Origin: an uncultured Ruminococcus sp.
Lineage (GTDB): Bacteria > Bacillota > Clostridia > Oscillospirales > Ruminococcaceae
NCBI GenBank assembly: GCA_902464115.1
Contig: CABQIF010000010.1
Coordinates: 1 to 30,027, forward strand
Direction: 5' to 3'
DNA length: 30,027 nt
Shown here: one piece after another, positions 15,984-22,922 of the stretch
Position numbering within the stretch: position 1 is the stretch's first letter
Layout: every line of letters begins with the position of its first letter
Program-made: the position numbers and the translations under genes
Notes under the pieces: generated by a model
Told to the model about the DNA's origin: nothing
The model's database searches: none
The model's input: only the letters and a program-made list of their open reading frames with translations

Positions 15984-16496
15984 ATGAAACAATTGAAAAT
16001 TGTATTGGTAGAACCACAAATTCCCCAGAATACCGGAAATATTGCAAGAACCTGTGCGGTTACGGGTGCTTCCCTGCACCTAATACGACCAATGGGGTTT
16101 GAAGTAACAGATAAGCATTTAAAGCGTTCCGGTTTGGATTATTGGAACAAACTGGATATTACCTATTATGAGAACTGGGCAGACTTTGTTGCAAAACATC
16201 AAGAAGAACAAGACCAGTTCTATTTCTTCACCACCAAAGGCAAGCACGTCCACAGCGATGCGATCTATACCAAACTGGACAGTGTGTATCTCATCTTCGG
16301 ACGGGAGGACAAAGGACTGCCGGAACCGCTCCTGCACGCCCATGCAAACCAGTGCGTTCGCATTCCGATGCGGCATACCTTGCGGAGCCTGAACCTCTCG
16401 AACTCCGTCGCCATTGCAACATACGAAATCTTGCGGCAATGGGGCTATCCGGAATTGCAGTGTGCCAGTGAACTGGATGTCTGCGAGGAAGATTGA
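15984..16496 (+). CDS. trmL: tRNA (cytidine(34)-2'-O)-methyltransferase TrmL
   Basis: SPOUT-class SAM methyltransferase that 2'-O-methylates the wobble base of certain leucine tRNAs. The 170-residue protein has the TrmL/YibK signature throughout: VLVEPQIPQNTGNIARTC at the start, FGREDKGLPEPLL, and the knot region IPMRHTLRSLNLSNSVAIATYEILRQ. Start placed at the ATG (MKQLKIV). A purine-rich AAGGAAGGA site lies about 11 bases upstream, and in-frame TTG codons at 15975 and 15981 are possible alternatives. It stands alone after the hairpin that follows ruvX and ends at a bidirectional terminator. Confidence 0.94.
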   Translation: MKQLKIVLVEPQIPQNTGNIARTCAVTGASLHLIRPMGFEVTDKHLKRSGLDYWNKLDITYYENWADFVAKHQEEQDQFYFFTTKGKHVHSDAIYTKLDSVYLIFGREDKGLPEPLLHAHANQCVRIPMRHTLRSLNLSNSVAIATYEILRQWGYPELQCASELDVCEED

Positions 16497-16514
16497 AAAT
16501 CATTGGTTTAGATG

Positions 16515-16547
16515 AAAAAAGAGCCTGCCCATGCAGACTCTTTTTTT
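16515..16547. terminator. Bidirectional terminator between trmL and araC-like gene
   Basis: Stem AAAAAAGAG-C-CTGC (16515-16528) against GCAG-A-CTCTTTTTT (16533-16546), one C-A mismatch, 4-base loop. T-runs follow on both strands. It sits 18 bases after trmL and 3 bases after the convergent regulator gene. Confidence 0.9.
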
Positions 16548-16549
16548 GC

Positions 16550-17395
16550 TTATTCCAGCCAGTTTTTCTCCGGCTCTAAAATTTGCAGCTTTTGCACATA
16601 TTGCGTATTTTGCAGCAGGGAACAATATTTTTTCGGGGTCATGCCCGAAAATGCCTTGAAATCATGCACAAAATGCGACTGATCATAATAGCCCAGTTCC
16701 ATGGCGGTTTCCGTCAGATTGCGGTCGGCATGGGCATTCAATGCCTTGACTGCTGCCTGAAACCGGAAAATTTTTGCAAGCTGTTTCGGACTCAATCCCA
16801 CCTCAGAGCGAAAACTTTTGTCAAGATAACGGGTCGTGTATCCCGTTTCTTCTGCCAGCTGTTCCACGGTCACGCTGCCAGCTGAACCAACCAGCAGATT
16901 TGCAGCGTGCAGCACCAGCAAGTTGCTGTGCTCCATTGGTGAAACACGCTGGTAAATCTTCATATAAGACCGCAGAAAGGCTGTGATTTGCCGATAGAAG
17001 TCGGTCGTTCCGCAGATTTCTTCCAACATGCGTTCATCCTGAATCCAGTCTGAAAACGGAACCTGATGATTCACCAGCTGCCCCATTACGCCGGATTTTC
17101 CCAGAACGGGATTATAGCCCGGCAGAAACCGTACCCCGAAATAACAACTATTTGACCGCAACAGTACTGTTTCCGGAGCAAGTACTGTTCCGCAAATATT
17201 CGCCTCTGGTGCAGTTGTATCACAACAAAATACCATATCCACACAGCCATCCGGCACGGCATACCGTGGGAGCGTCCCTGTCTGGCACTGGTAAAAATGA
17301 ACGATTCCAAACCGATTCATGATATATTTCTTGTATGTCTCTGATGCCGTTACGAAAAACGGCTGCCTTGGTGTCATATAGATGCGTCGTTCCAT
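16550..17395 (-). CDS. AraC-family transcriptional regulator
   Basis: A 281-residue regulator with an N-terminal sensing domain (PDGCVDMVFCCD and GVRFLPGYNPVLG are the kind of motifs seen in DUF6597-type AraC N-domains) and a C-terminal double helix-turn-helix: VTVEQLAEETGYTTRYLDKSF, then LTETAMELGYYDQSHFVHDFK with the family-typical GMTPKKY ending. Sequence shows the domains; the ligand is unknown. It lies downstream of the permease on the same strand but has its own promoter, enclosed in the permease terminator. It is the best candidate to bind the 19-bp element shared by the PII-permease and redox-operon promoters, which is an inference. The ATG start has GGAAGGTG upstream. Confidence 0.92.
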   Translation of the reverse strand: MERRIYMTPRQPFFVTASETYKKYIMNRFGIVHFYQCQTGTLPRYAVPDGCVDMVFCCDTTAPEANICGTVLAPETVLLRSNSCYFGVRFLPGYNPVLGKSGVMGQLVNHQVPFSDWIQDERMLEEICGTTDFYRQITAFLRSYMKIYQRVSPMEHSNLLVLHAANLLVGSAGSVTVEQLAEETGYTTRYLDKSFRSEVGLSPKQLAKIFRFQAAVKALNAHADRNLTETAMELGYYDQSHFVHDFKAFSGMTPKKYCSLLQNTQYVQKLQILEPEKNWLE

Positions 17396-17472
17396 AAAAA
17401 AACACCTTCCCGTTTCGTTCGATGCTGCTACTCGTAATTATAGTACAGTCAAACGAAACGTGCAAGGTGTTT
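17396..17472 (-). terminator. Long-arm terminator of the permease unit
   Basis: On the minus strand AAACACCTT and CGTTTCGTT pair with AACGAAACG and AAGGTGTTT: 9 bp + 2x3 internal loop + 9 bp, with a further GA/TC pair after one mismatch, and a 26-base loop. Seven T follow (17396-17402 on the complement). The right arm holds the araC ribosome site. Read-through RNA from the permease would both terminate and hide that ribosome site. Confidence 0.8.
17437..17465 (-). promoter_or_regulatory. araC promoter inside the terminator loop
   Basis: Minus-strand TATAAT (17437-17442) with a weak -35 TTGCAC (17460-17465) at 17 bp. Transcription would start near 17430, inside the hairpin loop, so RNA from this promoter lacks the left arm and cannot fold the terminator. 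The -35 lies within the left arm, so the inverted repeat could also serve as a regulator site. Confidence 0.65.
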
Positions 17473-17514
17473 CATGATTTATTCAAGATATATTTTCATA
17501 CCAACAAATTTTCA

Positions 17515-18993
17515 TCAGGTTTCCGGTCGTGTGCCCGTGTTCACATCCGCCGGAACGCTCTGCACTTCCGGTTCTGCATGCATATGCAGCCGCTCCGCCA
17601 ATCTTGGATGATGGTGAATCTGATACAGGTCGGTTTCCATCGCCATGACTTCCTTGATTTGATATGCTTTGAACATCGGGCGTTTCATCACGCATTTAAT
17701 CCAAATCACTGCATACACAGAAAGAATTGCCAGCACGACTACAAAGATGGTGTAAATCTTCTTCTTGACGTTCCAGTCGGAATCAATGTTGTAAATCATA
17801 AACGCATTGCCCAAAATGCCAATCACCGGAATCAGTGCCCCGAACGGCAGTTTGAATGTACGAGGGGCTTTCGGCAGCCGCTTCCGCAGAATCAACACAT
17901 CAAAATGCAGAATGATGTAGGAGAAAATCCAGAACGTGCAACCTGTCAGAATCAGGAACGTCAGCTGGTCGCTGGTGGAAAGTCCCGTGATATTGATGAG
18001 CACCATCACCACTGCAACCAACAGCAGCCCGACATATGGCGTTCCCCGAAGATTCTTCCGCAGGAAAACAGATGGCAGCAAGTTGATTTTCGCCATGCCG
18101 GAACAAATCTGTGAGATGGAAAACATCGCCGTGTTCAAGGTACTGATGACTGCCAGCAGCGAAATCATCGTCATCCAAACCGTGCCCACTTTTCCGAACA
18201 ACAGCGAACCATAGAGAATGTGCGGAACGGTACTGCTGCCCAGCTCTTCCCATGGGGTATAATGGCTGAATCCAATGCAGACAAAAATCTGCATCACCAG
18301 AATCACCAGCAGACTGATAACCATGCCCAGCGGTACTTTTCGCCGTGCATTCTTGACTTGTGACGAAATCGGAATGATAAATTCAATGCCGATGAACAGG
18401 AAAAATGCCAGCCCCAACAGGGAAAATACATCGCTTGGCTTGGAGGAAAGCACGGCTTCCTGCTCGACGACCTGCCCCGTTCCCAGCTTCAACGTTCCTG
18501 CAATGCCGAGGAAAATCAGTGAGCCGATCAGGGCATAGGCAACAACGTTTTGAATCTTCGCAAACATATCAACCCCGAACCAGTTTAGACATGCCAGCAG
18601 GAGAATCAGCAAAATCGAATACATGGATGGCGAAATCGGAACATTCGGCAAGACACTGCTCAAGGTGTTCCCGAACATCGCCGCTTCGGAACTGCCCATA
18701 ATCGTTTGACAAGTCAAGTATCCGCCGACAGTAATCACAATCGACACAAAAGGCCCAAAACAGGCAAGCGTATACTGTGCCATGCCACCCGTCAGGTTCG
18801 GCATCAGGGCGTTCAGTTCGCAGATGGAAAAGGCAGTCAGAATATTAAATGCACAGGCAATTGCCATCGTAATGATAAACGGCAAGCCAATCGCAGCCGT
18901 CCCCTGTCCGATGGAAAGCAGACAGCTGGTTGCTACAATCAACCCAACACCAGTCGCCACAACACTTGGCAGACCTAATTTTTTCTGTTCCAT
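17515..18993 (-). CDS. APC-family amino acid permease
   Basis: A 492-residue inner-membrane transporter with about 12 hydrophobic segments and the APC-superfamily opening GVGLIVATSCLLSIGQGTA, where TM1 is usually broken for substrate binding. The long hydrophobic repeats and the IEFIIPISSQVKNARRKVPLGM loop (residues around 215-240) are typical of amino acid/amine antiporters and permeases. The C-terminal tail of about 50 residues is polar, histidine-rich (LYQIHHHPRLAERLHMHAE) and cytoplasmic, which is unusual and could be a regulatory contact. Start chosen at MEQKKLGL with AAGGAGCG upstream. It follows the PII-like gene by 29 bases in one unit. The substrate is unknown; context suggests an amine or imino acid used by the redox operon. 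Confidence 0.9.
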   Translation of the reverse strand: MEQKKLGLPSVVATGVGLIVATSCLLSIGQGTAAIGLPFIITMAIACAFNILTAFSICELNALMPNLTGGMAQYTLACFGPFVSIVITVGGYLTCQTIMGSSEAAMFGNTLSSVLPNVPISPSMYSILLILLLACLNWFGVDMFAKIQNVVAYALIGSLIFLGIAGTLKLGTGQVVEQEAVLSSKPSDVFSLLGLAFFLFIGIEFIIPISSQVKNARRKVPLGMVISLLVILVMQIFVCIGFSHYTPWEELGSSTVPHILYGSLLFGKVGTVWMTMISLLAVISTLNTAMFSISQICSGMAKINLLPSVFLRKNLRGTPYVGLLLVAVVMVLINITGLSTSDQLTFLILTGCTFWIFSYIILHFDVLILRKRLPKAPRTFKLPFGALIPVIGILGNAFMIYNIDSDWNVKKKIYTIFVVVLAILSVYAVIWIKCVMKRPMFKAYQIKEVMAMETDLYQIHHHPRLAERLHMHAEPEVQSVPADVNTGTRPET

Positions 18994-19022
18994 AACCGTT
19001 CGCTCCTTTTTCTGCAATGTGC

Positions 19023-19385
19023 TTACTTTTCACCGTGGACTAAGGCATCATAGCCTTCTTCTCCGGTGCGTACCCGTACCACATGCGTGACATCAGAAAC
19101 AAAAATCTTTCCATCGCCAATGTGCCCCGTATACAGTTCTTTCTTGACAAACTCCAACAGCCCCTCTACTTCTTCTGTCGGCAACACCATCATGACAACT
19201 TCTTTCGGCAGCAGGCTGATTTCCTGATTCTTGCCTTCCACTTCAAATTCCTGTGTGCCATGCTGTACCCCACAACCCAACACCTGATAAACCGTCATCC
19301 CCGTAATCCGAAACTTTCCGAGGGCTTTCTTCAACGGTTCAATCTTGGAAATTCCGGTGATAATCTCAACTCTGGACAATTGCAT
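19023..19385 (-). CDS. PII-family nitrogen signal protein with divergent T-loop
   Basis: A 120-residue GlnB/GlnK-type trimeric sensor. The C-terminal PII signature TGHIGDGKIFVSDV is complete, followed by RVRTGEEGYDAL, matching the ATP-binding B and C regions. RITGMTVYQVLGCGVQHG corresponds to the beta-strand leading into the T-loop and keeps the metal/2-oxoglutarate glutamine (Q41). The T-loop itself (GTQEFEVEGKNQEIS) lacks the YRGAEY motif and its uridylylated tyrosine, so GlnD-type modification is unlikely. Start chosen at MQLSRVE, with GGAGG upstream. It is the first gene of a pair with an APC permease rather than with an ammonium channel, so it probably gates or reports on that transporter. 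Confidence 0.93.
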   Translation of the reverse strand: MQLSRVEIITGISKIEPLKKALGKFRITGMTVYQVLGCGVQHGTQEFEVEGKNQEISLLPKEVVMMVLPTEEVEGLLEFVKKELYTGHIGDGKIFVSDVTHVVRVRTGEEGYDALVHGEK

Positions 19386-19444
19386 AATACTTCCTCCATT
19401 CTGGTTTCCCATCGGAAACCTGATACAATAAAATCATAGAAAAC

Positions 19445-19486
19445 AAAAATGGTGTCGAACTTCCACAAGAGAAATTCGACACCATT
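19445..19486 (-). terminator. Terminator hairpin in the PII-permease leader
   Basis: On the minus strand AATGGTGTCGAA and TTCGACACCATT form a perfect 12-bp stem with a 15-base loop, followed by TTTTTGTTTT. It ends the redox operon but also lies just downstream of the predicted start of the PII-permease transcript (about 19495), so it may attenuate that transcript. GACA immediately upstream can pair with TGTC of the stem. Confidence 0.8.
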
Positions 19487-19501
19487 GTCTGTTTGACTTT
19501 G

Positions 19502-19545
19502 ATTATAGCACGAACTCCTACAAAAAAATTGTAAAAATCCGAACC
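19502..19545 (-). promoter_or_regulatory. PII-permease promoter with shared 19-bp element
   Basis: Minus-strand TATAAT (19502-19507) without a recognisable -35. Eighteen bases upstream is the element AAATTGTAAAAATCSGAAC (plus-strand form, 19526-19544), also found at the redox-operon promoter at the same distance. The element would cover about -31 to -50, as expected for an activator that replaces the -35. It lies 2 bases from the stop codon of the DAO-family gene. Confidence 0.65.
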
Positions 19546-19546
19546 G

Positions 19547-20662
19547 TCACTTTGTAAAGCGGTCATACCGCAGTGCAGACAAGTCAACCGCTGTTTCCTG
19601 TCCGGTTGCCAGCTGGGACAGTACCAACCCAACCGCCGGAGCAATCCCGAACCCGTGTCCGGTAAAGCCACAGGCAAGAATCAAGCCCGGCACTTCTTCC
19701 ACGGTACTGATCACCGGAACATGGTCTGCACACGCATCCATCCAGCCTGCCCATGTCCGTACCACTTTGATCTCCTGCAAGGACGGGAAATAGTGCAGAA
19801 TGCCTCGGCAAGCCGCAGACGCTGCAATACTGGAAGAAACTGGTCTGCCCGGCTTCGCAAACGGCTCTAATCCAGAATTTAAACCGAATACAAATGAACC
19901 ATGCTCCGTCTGATGTCCGTAAAAGTCTGCATCTGCCGTGCCCAGCATCTGCCAGAACATCGGAGCAACCGCTTCGGTTACCAGCGTTTCCAACAAGACG
20001 GGCTGCATCGGAATGTCAATGCCAACGGTCGAGGCAATGAAGCGGCTCTCATACCCTGCCGCTAAAATCACTTTATCGCCCTCATAGACGTTACCAGAGG
20101 CTGTGACGACCTGCCGAACCGCTCCCTTGATTTTCCGCAGTTCTACCACTTTTTCATCGGAAATGAAATGTGCTCCCAGACGGCGTGCCATCTTATAATA
20201 GCCCATCGTTGCCATCAATGGATTGGCGTGGCCATCGGTCGGACACCAGCTGGCACAGGTTACAACATCGGATAAATACGGATTGATTCGCCGTGCTTCA
20301 TCGCCGGAAATCATCCGGACATCCAGCCCGCAGGCAGCTGCCCGGTCGGTCAATCCCTGCAAAATTTTTTCGTGGGCTGGCGTACTGCCAAGCCGCAAAT
20401 TTCCGTGCTGATAATATTCGACGTTTGTATCCAGCATATCGGACAGCTTCGGCCACAGGTTCTGAATCGCATACATCACCAGCGGCAATTCCCGTGGGTC
20501 ACGTCCGGACTGCCGGACACCACCGCCGTTTCGGGTCGAACCGCCGTTGCCAATGTGTGGACTGCCCTCTAATACCAGAACAGAAACCCCTTCTTTTGCA
20601 AGATGATACGCTGCTGCACAACCAATGATGCCGCCGCCTACAATAATTACTTCTGCTTGCAT
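19547..20662 (-). CDS. DAO-family FAD amino acid/amine dehydrogenase subunit
   Basis: A 371-residue flavoprotein of the D-amino-acid oxidase/glycine oxidase fold, like HcnC and the beta subunits of dye-linked proline and opine dehydrogenases. It starts with the FAD-binding VIIVGGGIIGCAAAYHLAKEG and the second glycine cluster GGSTRNGGGVRQSGRDPREL, and ends with the FAD-contacting ILACGFTGHGFGIAPAVG. AGWMDACADHVPVI lies before that end. This is the likely catalytic subunit, oxidising a C-N bond. Substrate unknown. AAGGAGG precedes the ATG, and the start overlaps the BFD-type gene by 16 bases. It is the last of five genes in the unit. Confidence 0.88.
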   Translation of the reverse strand: MQAEVIIVGGGIIGCAAAYHLAKEGVSVLVLEGSPHIGNGGSTRNGGGVRQSGRDPRELPLVMYAIQNLWPKLSDMLDTNVEYYQHGNLRLGSTPAHEKILQGLTDRAAACGLDVRMISGDEARRINPYLSDVVTCASWCPTDGHANPLMATMGYYKMARRLGAHFISDEKVVELRKIKGAVRQVVTASGNVYEGDKVILAAGYESRFIASTVGIDIPMQPVLLETLVTEAVAPMFWQMLGTADADFYGHQTEHGSFVFGLNSGLEPFAKPGRPVSSSIAASAACRGILHYFPSLQEIKVVRTWAGWMDACADHVPVISTVEEVPGLILACGFTGHGFGIAPAVGLVLSQLATGQETAVDLSALRYDRFTK

Positions 20663-20979
20663 GTCGGTTCCTCCTTATCCTGTGCCAGTATCTTCATGGC
20701 AATCGGCCGCATCGGTGCTCTGCCGGTTGCTGGTTCTAATTCATTCGGGCGAACACCCAGTTCCCGAGCAACAATGCCCTTGACTAACTTCGTGCAGGTC
20801 TGCCCTTGGCAGAGTCCCATGCCCGTCCGCAAATAACGGCGGATCTCCGTCAGGGTAAACATGCCATCATGAACCGCCCGACGAATTTCTCCCTTTGTAA
20901 TCTCTTCGCAGCGGCAAATAATCCTATCATCATCCGGCTGCGGAACAAATGGTTTTAATGTACGATTCCGGTCATTCAT
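20647..20979 (-). CDS. BFD-type [2Fe-2S] protein
   Basis: A 110-residue protein whose centre is a bacterioferritin-associated-ferredoxin-like domain: CRC (C22, C24) and, 33 residues on, GLCQGQTC (C57, C62), giving the C-x-C-x(32)-C-x(4)-C cluster pattern. Such domains appear fused to or beside the alpha subunits of opine, HCN-synthase and proline dehydrogenases; here the domain is a separate gene, as in archaeal pdhX. Its start overlaps the previous gene by 4 bases and its end overlaps the next by 16, arguing for a stoichiometric complex. The role is electron relay between flavins. Confidence 0.88.
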   Translation of the reverse strand: MNDRNRTLKPFVPQPDDDRIICRCEEITKGEIRRAVHDGMFTLTEIRRYLRTGMGLCQGQTCTKLVKGIVARELGVRPNELEPATGRAPMRPIAMKILAQDKEEPTCKQK

Positions 20980-22562
20980 GCCTGTTCCCCCTCCTGAAAA
21001 AATCTTGCCTGCATGGCAAATTCCTTTGCCACCTTCATGGTCAGCAAATTGGTGTGGTCAAATGCCTTTGCACGCCGCACCTTTACCACTTCTGCTTCAC
21101 AGACCGGCTCGCCGTTTCTGCCCAGTGCAACGCCTTTGTCCCCTGTTTTCGGCAGCGGCAAAAATTCATACGGCAGCGTAATTTCTGCTGTTCCATCCCC
21201 GCAGTCTTCATTGACTAAAAAAATCGCTTGGCCAGAACAGGACGCTATGCACATACCGCAGCCGGTGCACTGCTTCGATTCGTCAATGGACGGCAGTGCA
21301 GTGATGTTGCTGCCGATCCGAATACAATGTTTCGGACAGGCATCCTGACACGGATTGCATGGAATATTCTGGGTACATTCGATCACCGGATGCACGCCTG
21401 TTTGATGGGTGACCCCCGGGAACCGGTCAATCTCTGTTTCTGCAACGTATCCATGTTGCAGCAAGTTTTCTGAAATGGCAATGCCCTCTTCGGTTTCTGT
21501 GATCTTCTTGCCCCGCATGCCCGGTGCAAACATGCCCTGCCGCAAGCCATTCAGAGCGGCTTCTTGGGCAGCAACTTCTTTCTGGCATGCTTCCTCGCTC
21601 AGATAACCCAGACGGGCAGCGGCTGCAATGCCGGCAATCCGTCCTTCAATCATAGCACTGGATGCCTCTTCAATGCCGGAAACATCGCCTGCCGCATAAA
21701 TTCCCGGTACAGAGGTTTCGCCGTATGCGTTAACTTTCGGCACAAATCCTGCCTTTGCCGGATTGTCCTCCATCTCACAGCCTGCCATATCGCACAGCTT
21801 AGACATCGGCGAAAGTCCGACTGCTAAACAAATCGTATCAACATCAAAATGCTTTTCTGTTCCCGGAATCACCTGCCAATTGGCATCGACCTGCCCGATG
21901 GTGACACCCGTCACGCAGTCCGTTCCCTCCGCAGCAACAATGGTATGGGACAGATAGAATGGAACGCCACAGCGTGCAACCTTGGCAGCATGGACACCAT
22001 ATCCGCCAACCCGTGGGGCAGCATCTGCAACGGCAACGACTTCACAGCCTGCCTGCAACAGCTGAAAGCTGACGACCAATCCAACATTCCCGGAACCCAG
22101 CATTAAAATCCGCTTGCCTGGCATCGTTCCGTGCAGATTCATCATGGTCTGGGCTGCACCTGCTCCAATGACACCCGGCAGCGTCCAGCCCGGAAATGTG
22201 ACCATGTTTTCACTTGCACCCGTTGCAACCAGAATCGTATCGCCTTTGACATGCTCGACCTTATCGCCAATCTTTACAGTGACTTCTTTTTCCGGAAAGA
22301 TTCCGATGACAATGGCATTCAATACAACGGTAACACCCAATGCAGCGGCTTCTGCCAGCAGTTCTTCGCCGATATGAAACCCTCTGATCTTGGCTTTGTG
22401 CTCCTTCGAGCCGAAAAACTTGTGAATCTGTTTAAAGAGCTGACCGCCTGGCTTTGTATTTTCATCATAGACGACAACGTGCAAGCCACGCTTTGCCGCT
22501 TCGATCGCTGCGGACAAACCTGCCGGCCCTGCTCCAACAATAATCATATCATAGCGTTTCAT
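20976..22562 (-). CDS. FAD/NAD(P) oxidoreductase with fused two-[4Fe-4S] domain
   Basis: A 528-residue protein with an FAD-binding GAGPAGLSAA (10-19), a central NAD(P)-binding GSGNVG (157-162), ATGA (114-117) and the C-terminal FAD motif GIYAAGDVSGIEEA (287-300), as in HcnB/alpha subunits of dye-linked amino acid dehydrogenases. After about residue 395 comes a ferredoxin-like part with C402, C405, C409, C413 and C432, C435, C438, C442, two [4Fe-4S] patterns. That fusion replaces the separate ferredoxin subunit of archaeal proline dehydrogenases. Start chosen at MKRYDM, overlapping the previous gene by 4 bases (ATGA); an upstream in-frame ATG lies well inside that gene. It probably moves electrons to NAD(P)+ or ferredoxin. 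Confidence 0.9.
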   Translation of the reverse strand: MKRYDMIIVGAGPAGLSAAIEAAKRGLHVVVYDENTKPGGQLFKQIHKFFGSKEHKAKIRGFHIGEELLAEAAALGVTVVLNAIVIGIFPEKEVTVKIGDKVEHVKGDTILVATGASENMVTFPGWTLPGVIGAGAAQTMMNLHGTMPGKRILMLGSGNVGLVVSFQLLQAGCEVVAVADAAPRVGGYGVHAAKVARCGVPFYLSHTIVAAEGTDCVTGVTIGQVDANWQVIPGTEKHFDVDTICLAVGLSPMSKLCDMAGCEMEDNPAKAGFVPKVNAYGETSVPGIYAAGDVSGIEEASSAMIEGRIAGIAAAARLGYLSEEACQKEVAAQEAALNGLRQGMFAPGMRGKKITETEEGIAISENLLQHGYVAETEIDRFPGVTHQTGVHPVIECTQNIPCNPCQDACPKHCIRIGSNITALPSIDESKQCTGCGMCIASCSGQAIFLVNEDCGDGTAEITLPYEFLPLPKTGDKGVALGRNGEPVCEAEVVKVRRAKAFDHTNLLTMKVAKEFAMQARFFQEGEQA

Positions 22563-22885
22563 TTTGCCCCTCCTTCCGGCTGTTCCGCCGTGACCCCGTA
22601 TTGTGTCCGAATCTCCATACCTGCTTCCAGCGGTGTGATACAGGTGCGGACGTTTGGCTGTCCGTTTACAACCATGACGCAATCCGTACATCTGCCGATG
22701 GCACAGAAAATACCACGGGGTTTGTGTTCTTTCCGGGTGTAGCGGTGAACCATCACGCCAGCATTTTTCAATGCCATGGCAATGGGTTCGCCTGCATATC
22801 CCTGTAGGGGCTTTCCATCAAATGTAAAGGAAACCAGTGCTCCTTGCTGATATGTGCCGAGAATAGGATGTTCTTGGATTCTCAT
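22559..22885 (-). CDS. Small [2Fe-2S] ferredoxin-fold subunit (HcnA-like)
   Basis: A 108-residue protein with a plant-type 2Fe-2S cluster pattern: C61, C66, C69 and C82 in CAIGRCTDCVMVVNGQPNVRTC, read in two halves. The N-terminal VSFTFDGKPLQGYAGEPIAMAL matches the beta-grasp fold of HcnA, sarcosine oxidase alpha N-termini and opine dehydrogenase small subunits. GGAGG precedes the ATG. It lies 37 bases after the ornithine-cyclodeaminase-like gene and overlaps the next gene by 4 bases. The role is as an electron-transfer subunit of the flavoprotein complex. Confidence 0.9.
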   Translation of the reverse strand: MRIQEHPILGTYQQGALVSFTFDGKPLQGYAGEPIAMALKNAGVMVHRYTRKEHKPRGIFCAIGRCTDCVMVVNGQPNVRTCITPLEAGMEIRTQYGVTAEQPEGGAK

Positions 22886-22922
22886 GTCAATGCCTCCGTT
22901 CTTTCGCTTGTCTGTCCGGTTG

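Noticed and set aside
15780..16102. Overlapping 99- and 106-codon frames on both strands after ruvX
   Set aside because: Neither has a ribosome site or family resemblance. The shorter 15704-15877 minus frame has a proper ribosome site and more protein-like composition.
17422..18114. 230-codon plus-strand frame
   Set aside because: Antisense to the APC permease, His/Asn/Gln-rich as expected from the complement of membrane-protein codons.
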